From: Zygaena filipendulae
Lineage: Eukaryota > Arthropoda > Insecta > Lepidoptera > Zygaenidae
Direction: 5' to 3'
Assembly: GCA_907165275.2 (NCBI GenBank)
Contig: OU015652.1
Location: 1,999,001-2,063,000 of the forward strand
Length of the DNA: 64,000 bases
The position numbers were made by a program, and so were the translations under genes. The notes below the pieces were generated by a model. It did no database searches. It had not been told where the DNA came from and saw nothing but the letters and a program-made list of their open reading frames with translations. This document shows, piece by piece, positions 45,915 through 56,052 of the stretch. Each line of letters opens with the position of its first letter. The first letter of the stretch is position 1.

Positions 45915-48900
45915 ATGAGGTGAGTAGGTACTTAATTTTAATTGTAATACTCATGTGTGCAGTAAAAGTGGAGCATTATCAAACTGCGAACCCGTTTGGA
46001 GGTTAGCGCATCCTCCTAAAGGAAAAAACGATATTTACTTGATATACCATTGTTTTGCAAACAAATATTGAATTGAAGCATAAACACGTGCCAAACTCGG
46101 TAGGTACCTACTACCTACATATTTAATAAAGTAGACAGTTTTAAAAAAAGATGGCGCCTCGCCTTTTTTACGTGTCCTAGTTAGTGCAAAAGTTCGCGCC
46201 ACTTTGTAACGGCTCCATGGTACTGTAAAAAAATATGATAGATTTGTTTTGTTTCTAGTTTGTGTCACGAATTAAGCGAACTGTTGAATGCGTGGGGTTT
46301 CGAGAAATACGCCGAAGCATTTCTTGGTAAGTTGGAATATATCTTACACAAAATTATATTTACATTTTATGCCTATTTTGATGCGTTCTATGTTCTATAT
46401 AATAAAAGTAAAATACATGATGAAACATTAAAAAAAAACTAAATCCATGCCATAGCTGTACTTTGACCAATAAAAAATAAATAATTTTTAAATCAATTGA
46501 AGTGTGATAAAAAAAAGTGTTACCTAAGACACATTATCTAGGGGTAATCTGTCAAACAAAATCTTATTTAGGTATATATAAAAATTTCGTGTCACGATGT
46601 ATGTTCGCGATAAACTCCGAAACTACCTACTGAACGGATTTTGATAAAATTTTGTAACCATTTATAATATGGTCCAACTTAAAAGATGTAGTTTTTATCT
46701 CAATTATTGATCTCAAAGTTCTTATAAATTTGGAGTCAGCTGGCCATGTGCATAGCATATTAGCCGTGTCATAATGTTAAACTTGCATACACGGCCGTCG
46801 GAGCCGTTTAGACACGATACACCAGGTTGTGTGCTTATCAAAACTTGGCTACTGGTTTTTTGATAAATATTTTTGGTTTAAATAAATAAACAAAATAAAT
46901 GTTGTCGGACACCAATTGATCCAGTCCCAAAGCAGAGCTTGTGTTATGGGTACTAGACAACGGTTAAACTGGACTGGAGAACAAACATTCATATTCATCT
47001 ACCGGGATTAGAACCCCGGACCTCTAGTGTCATAGGTCACTCAGGGTCACTAACCACTAGGCTATCCGGGTTGTCTAAAGGTTGAAAACTAAATCTAACC
47101 TTAACTTGTAATTGTTTTGGTACCTGCTGTTAACATTTTAACTGGGAATTTGTTTGCTTATTTTATTTTCATATATTGGTTTAATAGAGATATTTTTCCA
47201 TAGCTATAGCATTAATTTTTTTTTGTTTTTCTAGAAAACGAAGTGGACCTGTCTAGGTTGCCCTTATTGGACAATGACCAGATAAAGCAACTCATTCCTC
47301 CTATTGGCCCTCAGGCCAGATTTAAAAAATGTCTTGCTGATTGGAAAAAACCATCAAATCCTTTAACTCCAATCCCTGCACCCGGCACACACAACCAATG
47401 TGCAAGGTATAATTTACTTTTTTACAATTTTAATATTGCAATTATATTCTTAATTTAATTTAAAGACATTAAGTTACCCTAACTGAGTTTGAATATATCA
47501 CCAACACCACATTAACTTATTCATTTCAATTTGCAGTCCTCCTAACAATCGCACAGCTCATGCTGAAGCTCCAGCTCAAGAGTCAGCACTCCCAGTATCC
47601 GCACCAGGCAACTGCAATCCTCTTAGAAATTTGCTTGAGAAATCCAGTGCAACCAGGCAGTTGCTGAAGATTGGACTGCAAAGGGAATTCCGACGAAGCG
47701 AGCAAAGCGAGCTCTGTGACATCATTCTCGACTACCTCCTGAAAGATAGGAGCGATCAGAAACCAAAACTTGCATACGGTGTTTTCATACAATGGGCCAA
47801 GCACGTCCACGATTTGTTCACAAAGGAACCAGAGGCTATTTGGTTTAGCGTCACCCCTCCCTCGAAACAAGACTTGACCCAACTTTCTCCAGGAGCAAAA
47901 GCACCTCCATCCGCCTCTGCGCGGCCTCATGGGAAGTTATATGACAGGTAGGTATAACAAAATAATATAAATGTAAATAAAAAATATATGGACGCAGATA
48001 AGCAATAACATGTTAACCCACAAAATTAAGTTATTGATTCAGAACAATTTATTGAGAGTTAGGGAACGTTTTTTAATTATGTGTTTACCTTATTACATTG
48101 CTTAAATATGTAACTAAATATTGAACATAAAAAATATTGATACAAAATGGCGCTCCTACTTTTAAAACACGATTTACTCAAAATTTCTCCAGTGTGGGTT
48201 AACACACTATTGCTTATCTATGTCCATATAATAAATACCTAGGTTAAATGTGAGGGTGGCAACATGAAAAAGCTTCAAAAAATCTATCCAGTGCAATTAT
48301 GAGTACGTACCTACCAATGTCTGTATAGAATGATTGAATCCAATTGCTTACTCTTATTTCATGTTCGGATGAAGATACGGCAAAAGGCAGGCTATTTGGC
48401 GAGAGACCAGAGGGTTAGTAAACAAGAAGACCTCATCCGTCACTACAGCAGAGACATCTGACGATTCAGAGGAAATTGGTACAGGGCGACGTGGCCTTAA
48501 AAGGAAACTATCACAGCGGCCATTACAGGACGAAGAACTTGATCAGGACCAAAACTTAGAAGGTAGGTATACAGTATAGTTCATATACAATTTTAAATGT
48601 GTACGTAGATCCAATAGGCGGATCCACACCGGACGAGCGGCTCGGCCGAACATGGCTCGTCCTAACATGCGCGCTGAACCGAGTGTAGATGTGGTGGTTA
48701 TAGGTGTGGATCCGCGTGATGACAGGGCTATGAACTAAGAGGGGCTGATAGAGCACCTCATACGATATCCATATTAATTAAGGTGATGCTTACAGATGCT
48801 AAACATCGTAGCGAAGTGGTCGATAGCAGTCTTTTTTATTTACTTTGTGTTTATTTAGTTCAATAGTGGTATACAAAAATATTGTTAATTTAATTACACT

Positions 48901-51900
48901 AATATTACATTTATTTATGTATTTCTTTTTATTAAATTGTATTTTTTGTTTATTATATTATAAGTAGTGTATTATAGAAGTACTTGATTAATAATTTATT
49001 TACTTGTATTTTTTACTGCAATTTAAGTTATTATATTTTATTTCTATGTTTAATTGGTTTATTTATATTTATCCAAATAAGTATGATATTATAATTTTTT
49101 CCTCTTCTTTTGTTACCCCCGTCCGTGCGTGACAGCGGGCTGCCAACTGAAAACCAGCGCTAGGTGTACCACCCGCAGCACCTAGCTAATGCTGAGTTGG
49201 TGACCCTTTCGGCAGAGCATGCAAGAGATACAATAATATATTGTGTACAAATTTAGATTAGGCATTGCTTGTGTTTTTATCTTTTTCTTGTGTGTTGTGC
49301 TGAAATAAATGTATTTTCTTTCTTTCTTTCTTTCTTTCAAACATCTGTGTTGTGTTTATATTATGAAATAAATATTTATAATTATAATTTATAATATATA
49401 ATTTGTATATATATATATATATATATATAATTTATAATGAAATAAACTTCACTATTACTTATACTTGATCGTTTTCCACAGAGGAGCTGAAAATTAACGG
49501 CGACATTATCACAATAGCCAAGTACCAGGGATTAGAATCTTCATCCATACTAGAAACAGCTTGGAAAGCCACGTGGTCACTTCGCAAGCGGTACTTAATG
49601 ACTGTTTCAACTTCACAGTACTTGAAAAAGTTTCCTTTGCTTCGTTTGGAGAGAGTTGGTCCACACCTGGTAAGTGATTGGCACATTTGTGGATCATATT
49701 ATATCTATTTTTTACAACCTTTTATTTAACTTGCACTGTTCATATGTACCTGGCATACTTTTGTATTTTCATGTAATATTCTGAATATTTTTTCCGTGGC
49801 GTGTTACGTTTGGTTGTATTTATCAGTCAGAAGAAAATATATTATATTTAAATCTAAACAGATGTGCGCGAGAGAAAGAGAGAGTGACAATGCCCTATCC
49901 TATAGGAACAGGGTCTGTAAATCGTATAAGCGCCGCCCGTTGTTTCAAGTTTGAGTTCGTTCGGTCATTTCGTCCGTGACTCGAGAAGTGGCTGATATTT
50001 AGACGCCGAGCAACATCAGACTGCTGTATCCAGATTGCAGTAGTGCCACCACGTAAGCTGCGTCGTCTACCGTGTATACATTTTTCAGGGTTGCTCAGGA
50101 GTGACCCCACCTCAGTGACGTCTGGATAGCGAATAATCTTTAATTCTCTCTCTCTTTCGCTCGCTCACCCTCACTGGGAGTGTATGTGGGGGTGCCATTT
50201 CGGAACGAGGCCCTTATTGTTGCAGGCTAGGCTGTTGGGGGTTCTGTTTAGCCAATCAGTGGTAGTGATGACATTATTGGCCTTTCAGCGGCATGGCGGT
50301 CTCGGTGACGCTCTTGGCTTTTAGGGTTAGTGTCGGTCTTTCAGCGGCTTTTTGGTGTCCTGGGGTGGGACTGAGCAGAGGCAGCATCGGGTTGCATATG
50401 CTCTCTCGTGAGAGCTTTGGTTTAGCGGTCTGGAGTGGAGTGGCGCTATCCCCTGCAGCAGTTGTTGAACCACATGCAACAATAGGAACACATAGGTTCG
50501 CACATGGGTAGTGGAATAATAAACAAAAACATCAATTGCTCAATAGGCAGCAGCAACTTACACAGTGGGAACTAAGTCCGACCAGTGATGCACGTAACCC
50601 TTGCAACGCGAGTCCGACTCGCACTTGGCCGGTTTTTATATTTTAACAAAATTAACTTGTTTATTTTTGTTTCACAGATAAACATTGACTTCACAAATCT
50701 AAATTATAATATTAGCCCCTCAGCACTGTACACTGGGTTAAGACAAATCTCAGACCTGATAGAAAACAGAGCTTCCGCAAAGCTGCAAACACTATCGAAG
50801 CCCTTACGGGCTCAGCAACAAAGAATCCACGATCTTCCAAAAGGTAATGGATATTGTTTTGAACCGACTTCAAAAAAAGAAAGTTCTTAATTCGGTTATA
50901 TATTTTTATCTATATGTTTGTTACCTCAGAACTGCGTCATTTATAAACTGTTATTAAAGTTTTTAGATTTTCGCGTTTTGAGCACATTATATTATGTAAA
51001 TTACGCGGGACTTGAACGCGATGTTATTTATTACCTTTTTTGCCTGACGTTTCGGCTGAGTTGCATCACGCCGTGGTCACAGGCTGACTGAAGCATTGCG
51101 GCGTCGATAGCGAGCCGCGCGAGCGGATTCCTCATCTACCCTCACTGGATGTTCTTTTTTATTAGATGCACTTTTAAGGTCCCTGCACACTACACTCACT
51201 CGGTCCGCATTCACCGGTTCCGGACGGCCACAACGATTTTTTGTTTTTTGAATTATAGGATCCCATGTTGGCAACCTATATCCGTCATCTCGATTGAAAG
51301 TTTTGTGTTTCTTTATTTCAACCGCTTCACGCACTATCCTCGCGTAGTAGTGACGTTCAGTTGAGAGAACCTTCAAACGATGGAACTCAATCCAGTGGTT
51401 CAAATCCGGTTGCAAGATGTGTTCCGCATCGTTGCGGCCGTTCGGAACCGGTGAATGCGGACCGAGTGAGTGTAGTGTGCAGGGACCTTAAAAGTGCATC
51501 TAATAAAAAAGAACATCCAGTGAAGGTAGATGAGGAATCCGCTCGCGCGGCTCGCTATCGACGCCGCAATGCTTCAGTCAGCCTGTGACCACGGCGTGAT
51601 GCAACTCAGCCGAAACGTCAGGCAAAAAAGGTAATAAAAAACATCGCGTTCAAGTCCCGCGTAATTTACATAATACTAGCTGTCCCCCGCGATTTCACCC
51701 GCGGTAATTTCGGAGTTCCCGCGGGAATTCCGGGATAAAAACTATCCTATCTTTTAAGTTGGACCATATTATAAAAAGTTGCAAAATTTTATCAAACTCC
51801 GTTCAGTAGTTTCGGAGTCCATCGCGGACAAACAACGTGACACGTGATTTATATATATAAGATTTATATTTACATAATATTTATAAACTGATTTAGAATT

Positions 51901-52770
51901 TTTTTTTTTTATTTGAAAGAATAATACTCCCGAGGTGATCCCACTGTCACTAAGTCAGGATCTGATGATGGGATCCTAGGGAAATTGGGGGCAACCCTCA
52001 AATTTTTTAGGCACTTTTCTAAAGTTATTTAAGTATTTGCGTCTGGTGTTTAGTGGACATTCGCTTGATTAATTAACATTTAATTCTATTTTTCAGATAC
52101 TGAGTTACAAAGGCTAACTGCAGTACTTCTTTTACTGCCATTTGCAATCGTCGGGGGAAGAACCGGTGTTCGAACTAAAGCCTCGCGGATCGACGCAGCC
52201 ATCCGCTTCATTTTCGTTGCCAAAACTCGCAGCGAGGGCGAGGCTCATTTACAGGAACTCAGAAAGGAAGCTTTAAACAAGTCAGCACCTGGTATTGGAG
52301 TGCAGCCTTTAGTTATTGCTATAGGTGAGAACTTGGCGAACATTAATAGCGCATTCGTCGTTGTAGATGACGTTTGGTTATGCTGTCTTAATATTCTGGA
52401 AGCTGTAGACCTATGTTTTAAAAGTTTCTATGTTTTTAACCTAAGATACCCAATACAGTGTGAGCACATTTGGCAGGTGCTCCAGTTCACTTGTTATGGC
52501 ATAAGAGACGCAAAGCATGACAAATATATTATTGACGTCAATCGTTTCCTCAATGAAAGTAAATACCCTGGCTTACAAGTTACTGGAAACTCATCTTCAC
52601 AAGAGACTGTAAACTCTACCTCTCAAGAGACTAGAGAGATTCCCTCTCTAGAGACTAGAGAGATTCCCTCTCTAGAGACTAGCGAGATTCCCTCTCTAGA
52701 GACTAGCGAGATTCCTTCCTCTCTAGAAACCATAGAATCTTGGTCTCAAATGACTGGAGACTCCTTCTGA
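45915..52770 (+). CDS. SAM-domain transposon partner protein (candidate TnpA analogue), 8 exons, 623 aa
   Basis: My gene model joins 45915-45919, 46259-46326, 47235-47406, 47537-47947, 48375-48562, 49482-49669, 50678-50843 and 52097-52770. All introns are GT-AG, phases agree, and the 1872-nt frame has no internal stop. The ATG was chosen because ATGAG|GTGAGT splices in phase to the SAM exon. Residues about 6-62 form a SAM (sterile alpha motif) fold, with LLNAWGFEKYAEAFLENEVD and IKQLIPPIGPQARFKKCLAD as anchors. The middle is basic and Ser/Glu-rich (exon 5). Exon 8 holds a conserved domain with LTAVLLLLPFAIVGG, VQPLVIAIGENL, AVDLCFKSF and an HxWxxLQ-like segment, a pattern I know from uncharacterised transposon-linked proteins in fish, cnidarians and insects. 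It ends in a repeated SLETREIP tail. SAM domains mediate oligomerisation; binding to the subterminal arrays is inferred. Weakest junction: the exon 5 acceptor, which has a poor pyrimidine tract. Confidence 0.85.
46568..46715 (+). repeat. Helitron-like repeat, 5' part, in intron 2
   Basis: TTCGTGTCACGATGTATGTT followed by CGCGATAAACTCCGAAAC and GGTCCAACTTAAAAGAT is the inverse of the distal part of the copies at 5448 and 51676. The 3' hairpin end is missing. Confidence 0.6.
46737..46853 (+). repeat. Stray copy of the 94-bp subterminal unit inside an intron
   Basis: AGCCGTGTCATAATGTTAAA followed by CACGGCCGTCGGAGCCGTTT and GACACGATACACCAGG matches the left-array unit. It lies alone in intron 2 of the SAM-domain gene, about 7.5 kb from the array. 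Confidence 0.85.
46900..47075 (-). repeat. tRNA-headed SINE in intron 2 of the SAM-domain gene
   Basis: On the minus strand the head reads TAGCCTAGTGGTTAGTGACC (A-box-like), then GGGGTTCTAATCCCGG (B box). A SINE body follows with CAGTTTAACCGTTGTCTAG and GCTCTGCTTTGGGACTGGA. It is a polymerase III-type retroposon, not a functional tRNA. Confidence 0.8.
48091..48216. repeat. Interspersed repeat shared with 10178-10310
   Basis: ATTACATTGCTTAAATATGT and the following 110 bases, through AAAACACGATTTACTCAAAA and GTGTGGGTTAACACACTATT, match 10178-10310 with few differences. Family unknown. This copy lies in intron 4 of the SAM-domain gene; the other is outside the transposon. Confidence 0.75.
48618..48715. 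repeat. Short palindromic element in intron 5
   Basis: GCGGATCCACACC at the left is inverted as GGTGTGGATCCGC at the right, about 100 bp in all. The interior includes GAGCGGCTCGGCCGAACATG. Probable MITE. Confidence 0.55.
49120..49340 (+). repeat. LINE 3' end with (CTTT)n tail in intron 5
   Basis: GCTGAGTTGGTGACCCTTTC, GCAGAGCATGCAAGAGATA and GTGTTGTGCTGAAATAAATG end in a run of CTTT. The inverse of the same family is at 17475-17610. The AATAAA and simple-sequence tail fit a truncated LINE 3' UTR. Confidence 0.7.
49406..49429. repeat. (TA)n microsatellite
   Basis: An uninterrupted TA run of about 24 bases in intron 5, just upstream of exon 6. Confidence 0.8.
49860..50640. repeat. Repeat-derived filler of intron 6
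   Basis: GAGAGAAAGAGAGAGTGAC near 49868 and CTCTCTCTCTTTCGCTCGCT near 50145 may be crude inverted ends. A different GC-richer segment follows (50210-50530), then a piece of a common repeat, CGAGTCCGACTCGCACTTGG, near 50610. Classes uncertain. Confidence 0.4.
50990..51675. mobile_element. Penelope-like retroelement remnant in foldback form, intron 7
   Basis: Seen: two arms of about 240 bp in inverse orientation, each bearing GACGTTTCGGCTGAGTTGCA or its inverse and ending TATTATGTAAATT / AATTTACATAATA. On the minus strand, 51077-51415 encodes STERHYYARIVREAVEIKKH and NRDDGYRLPTWDPI. Known: a 'RYYPRI.REA.EI.KH..FNR.DG..LP..W.P' segment is typical of the end of the GIY-YIG endonuclease region in Penelope-like elements, and those elements often carry inverted terminal repeats. 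Inferred: a 5'-truncated copy with its repeat inverted. No reverse transcriptase remains. Confidence 0.65.
51676..51866 (-). repeat. Helitron-like repeat abutting the Penelope remnant
   Basis: CTAGCTGTCCCCCGCGATTT at the left is the inverted 3' end. The body matches the copy at 5448-5697 closely, including ACAACGTGACACGTGATTTA. It begins one base after the foldback ends. Confidence 0.75.
51890..52010 (+). repeat. Fragment of the 22062-type interspersed repeat
   Basis: GATCCCACTGTCACTAAGTC, AGGATCTGATGATGGGATCC and ATTTTTTAGGCAC align with 22200-22280. Located in intron 7, just before exon 8. Confidence 0.6.
52627..52740 (+). repeat. Coding minisatellite in the last exon of the SAM-domain gene
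   Basis: A 24-bp unit (GAGACTAGAGAGATTCCCTC plus TCTA) is repeated about four times in frame, encoding SLETREIP/SLETSEIP repeats near the C-terminus. The codons are nearly identical between units, so expansion is recent. Confidence 0.85.
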
Positions 52771-52814
52771 TTTTACTATCTGAAATTAAAATTATCATTA
52801 ATAACTAATTCAAG
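52771..52814 (+). other. 44-bp gap between the two transposon genes
   Basis: Too short for an independent core promoter plus 5' UTR. It ends ACTAATTCAAG just before the transposase ATG, which has a branch-point-like ACTAAT and an AG. It could therefore act as a 3' splice site, letting an alternative transcript skip the SAM-domain frame. This is inference. Confidence 0.4.
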
Positions 52815-55406
52815 ATGCTCACTTGCTATTACTGTAAAAAATGTTTCCGTGATCTGTGTTTGCTGTTTTCCCATATAACAGTAGGTTGTCCGAAGTACAA
52901 TGATGTCGAAGGGTGGGGAGGTTTTAGATGTGGAATGTGTTCACGCTGGTTTTCTGAGGTATATACATGGAGGCGTCATGTCCTGAACCACCACGCTCCA
53001 CCCTCTACTCTTGTGTCTCCTTGTAAATCAATCCCTTCCCATGAGTCGACTCCTGTTAAGGTCTTAAATTTACCTTGTCCCAGCATCAGCAGTGGAGTAA
53101 TGCCTACAAGTAACATATTTAGAACCCCTGAGAAAATGGCTACATCCGTTTTTAGTGATACCTCTTCTCAACAAGTTATGCAACCATCAACAGCATCACA
53201 AAATGCGTCAAATTTTTTGCAGCAGCAATTAGGATTATTGATCAGTTCTTTTCACACTAACACTGGTTTGTCCTTTAAAACTGTCCAGAGTTTTGTAGAC
53301 GCTTTTCGCTGTTTCAACAGAGACCTTGTGGATGTAGCTTTAGAACTAATGAGCAAAGAGCTTTCCACATCAACGGGCGATGTGGTCTGTGAACATGTCT
53401 CGTCATATATAGATCAGCTACGTCAAACATTAAATGCAGTTATAGAGCCACTTCAGTCGATTTACAAGCGAGAGCAATACTTCACCAGCTTGGGTTCTTA
53501 TATTCCTCCTCAAGATATTTTTCTAGGGTTTCGAAATGAAGTAGTGGGACGTCACCTCCCGCCTCGCAGTATTCCGGTTGTTGGTCAGTTCATCCCACTA
53601 CGCAGAGTTCTTCAGCGGTTGCTCTCGATTCCAGGGTTGATGTCAGAAATGGATGTGTATGTTCAACGTTGCCATAAGTCACCCTGCATAAAGCACTTTA
53701 CTCAGTCTCCTGTTTGGATAGAGACAGTGTCCCAACATTCCCTAGGCGTAGATAGTAAAGTGTACCCTTATCACATATATTTCGATGATTTCGAGACCGG
53801 AAATGCTTTAGGATCTCATGCTGGTCTTCATAAACTTGGCGGCATGTATATATCTCTTCCTTCACTCCCTCCTCGCTTGGCTTCTCAGTTGAAATATATA
53901 CTGTTGTTTTACCTTTTTCATTCAGATGATCGCACAGAGTTTGGTAACTCAATATTTAAAACTGTTATTGATGAAATTAATTTTCTTGCCGAAGAAGGTG
54001 TCCACATCAAAGTTGAGGGCTTCGAGGGAAATGTGAGGTTTATACTTGGTCTCATCATAGGAGACAATCTAGGTCTGCACACTATTTTGGGTTTCACTCA
54101 GAGTTTCAGAGCTAACTACTCTTGCAGAATATGTAAAGCCTCAAAGGAAGTAACTATTTCACAATGCGTCGAGGACCCCAATTTGTTAAGAGACAAAGAG
54201 ACATATTTGAAGGATGTCGATCGGGATAATGTCACAGCAACTGGTGTCCGGGAGTGTTCAGTTTGGTTGGATGTAAAATACTTCGATCTTTTCTCACATG
54301 TTGCTGTTGATTATATGCATGACTTGTTAGAGGGAGTTTGTAGGTATACTATGAAAGTCGTTATCGAAAATCTTATTGAAAAGAACCATCTCACATTAGA
54401 TTATCTGAATTCACGAATAATAGAGTTTGATTATGGTCCTGATTCTAATAACAAACCACCCACACTAAAAAAGTTAGGTGCCAACTCTGTTCAAATCAAA
54501 ATGTCGGCAAGTGAATGCCACAGACTTGTAAGATATTTCAGCTTGATGATTGGGCATCTGGTAGATGAAGTAGATAATAGACGGATAGGTGGCCATAAGA
54601 AAGTCCTGTCTTCAACAAAATACGAATACTATGACATGTATCTCTTACTACGCAAAATAATGGATATTATCCTCACTGAACAAGTTTATCCTCAGTTGGC
54701 TGATGTGCTTGCCATTTATATTAAAGATTTTAATGAACTTTTCATTAAATTATCCAAATCTACGCTAAAACCAAAATTTCATCATTTGATTCATTATCCA
54801 CGTATGATGTTGAAGCTAGGACCTATTGGACACATTTCTAGCATGCGCTACGAGTCTAAACATAGAGCTGGCAAAGCTGCTGTCAATGCAGGAGCTGGTA
54901 GAGTGAATGTTTGCAAAAGTGCAGCAAAAAAACTTCAGCTTCAACTGAACTACTTGTTACTAACAAATCTGACTGCTGCTGTCAATTTACCTGGTTCCTT
55001 AACTACTCTCCCAATAGAAGAAAAGATAGCTGTTATAGATGTGTTCTCGTTACCTACAAATACATCTATTTATTCCACACCCCACGTTACTGTTGCTGAT
55101 TATAACGTTACTTATCATATTAGTGATGTCCTTCTCCTTGAGTTGTTGTCTGAGGATATGTTTGCCCCCTTGTTAATGTCGGTTACTAACATTTATTACG
55201 AAAGTGGAGTGGGCAAGGCTTACGCAAAAGGCCACCTCTTCGAAACATTGTACTTCGACAGTCACTTTCATGCTTATAAAGTGATAAAAACCCATGAGGT
55301 GAAATATATTGCTTTAGACCAGTTGCTATTTCCCTTCCCCAATACATTAACGCCCTCTTTGATCGATGATGCTTTTTTCGTAACCATTCGTAATGCCATA
55401 GACTAA
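52815..55406 (+). CDS. CACTA/EnSpm-type (CMC) transposase, 863 aa, intact
   Basis: Role: the catalytic protein expected to cut and join the element ends in the nucleus. Seen: a zinc-binding head at residues 4-60, with CYYC and then a clean C2H2 finger (C39-x2-C42-x12-H55-x3-H59). A linker of about 70 residues follows. The catalytic core begins with IYFDDFETGNALGSHAG (D324/D325), then IGDNLGLHTILGF with D417, followed by a Cys pair at C437/C440, then DYMHDLLEGV (D499-x2-H502), and SMRYESKH with E680. The 'DNxG..I.GF...CxxC' and 'DxMH' blocks match those of plant Tnp2-type transposases. Which of D417 and D499 is the second catalytic Asp I cannot settle. The ATG is preceded in frame by TAA two codons upstream. 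It starts only 44 bp after the stop of the SAM-domain gene, so expression may need a shared or alternatively spliced transcript. No frameshift or stop. Confidence 0.93.
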   Translation: MLTCYYCKKCFRDLCLLFSHITVGCPKYNDVEGWGGFRCGMCSRWFSEVYTWRRHVLNHHAPPSTLVSPCKSIPSHESTPVKVLNLPCPSISSGVMPTSNIFRTPEKMATSVFSDTSSQQVMQPSTASQNASNFLQQQLGLLISSFHTNTGLSFKTVQSFVDAFRCFNRDLVDVALELMSKELSTSTGDVVCEHVSSYIDQLRQTLNAVIEPLQSIYKREQYFTSLGSYIPPQDIFLGFRNEVVGRHLPPRSIPVVGQFIPLRRVLQRLLSIPGLMSEMDVYVQRCHKSPCIKHFTQSPVWIETVSQHSLGVDSKVYPYHIYFDDFETGNALGSHAGLHKLGGMYISLPSLPPRLASQLKYILLFYLFHSDDRTEFGNSIFKTVIDEINFLAEEGVHIKVEGFEGNVRFILGLIIGDNLGLHTILGFTQSFRANYSCRICKASKEVTISQCVEDPNLLRDKETYLKDVDRDNVTATGVRECSVWLDVKYFDLFSHVAVDYMHDLLEGVCRYTMKVVIENLIEKNHLTLDYLNSRIIEFDYGPDSNNKPPTLKKLGANSVQIKMSASECHRLVRYFSLMIGHLVDEVDNRRIGGHKKVLSSTKYEYYDMYLLLRKIMDIILTEQVYPQLADVLAIYIKDFNELFIKLSKSTLKPKFHHLIHYPRMMLKLGPIGHISSMRYESKHRAGKAAVNAGAGRVNVCKSAAKKLQLQLNYLLLTNLTAAVNLPGSLTTLPIEEKIAVIDVFSLPTNTSIYSTPHVTVADYNVTYHISDVLLLELLSEDMFAPLLMSVTNIYYESGVGKAYAKGHLFETLYFDSHFHAYKVIKTHEVKYIALDQLLFPFPNTLTPSLIDDAFFVTIRNAID

Positions 55407-55587
55407 CTAGTTAGGTGCTTATACTGTCTTGTCTCCCCCCACTAAATGCGTCGTGGCTCTCGATGGCTCCCGGTCTGAATCCACTCAAGACCACCTAAGG
55501 ATCAACTGTGCCAAGTTTCAGCGCATAGTCAAAAACTGCAAGGTTCCAATAAGTACAACAGATAGCAATACTTAGCACACCAGCTAA

Positions 55588-55865
55588 AACCGGTGTTAGA
55601 ACTAAAGCCTCGCGGATGGACGCAGCCATCCGCTTCATTTTCGTTGCCAAAACTCGCAGCGAGGGTGAGGCTCATTTACAGGAACTCTGAAAGGAAACTT
55701 TAAACAAGTCAGCACCTGCAGGTATTGGAATGCAGCCTCTAGTTATTACTATAGGTGAGAACTTTGTTCGCCAAGTTCTTAATAGCGCATTCGTCGTAGA
55801 TGACGTTTATGCTGTCTTAATATTCTGGAAGCTGTAGACCTATGTTTTAAAAGTTTCTATGTTTG
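55588..55865 (+). pseudogene. Broken duplicate of part of exon 8 of the SAM-domain gene
   Basis: Starting CCGGTGTTAGAACTAAAGCC, this stretch matches 52161-52435 almost throughout, including GCTGTAGACCTATGTTTTAA. It carries an in-frame TGA near 55687, a 3-bp insertion after CACCTG and several small insertions and deletions. It has no other exons. It lies downstream of the transposase, so it is a local partial duplication or the remnant of another element copy. Confidence 0.85.
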
Positions 55866-55890
55866 TATGTATGTTTTTAATGAACGAAAC

Positions 55891-56052
55891 TGTTTACCTT
55901 ACTAATCCGCAAACATAAAGCAATAATTCATGAAAGTATGTTACATAAGTTTCTTAAACTATCACGCCTTTAGCGACTAAAGAAACTGATTTAACACACA
56001 AACACAAAGCCAATTTATGAAAGTTTGTGTTTGCGGATTAGCAAGGTAAACA
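55891..56052. repeat. Foldback/MITE (TGTTTACCTT ends)
   Basis: TGTTTACCTTACTAATCCGC at the left is inverted at the right as GCGGATTAGCAAGGTAAACA, one mismatch. About 160 bp, no coding capacity. Confidence 0.75.

Noticed and set aside
47000..47075. tRNA-like box A and box B motifs
   Set aside because: They head a SINE; no cloverleaf with a proper anticodon arm and acceptor stem.
51077..51588. Nearly identical open frames on both strands ending in RRRNASVSL
   Set aside because: They are the two inverted arms of the Penelope-like foldback, not two genes.
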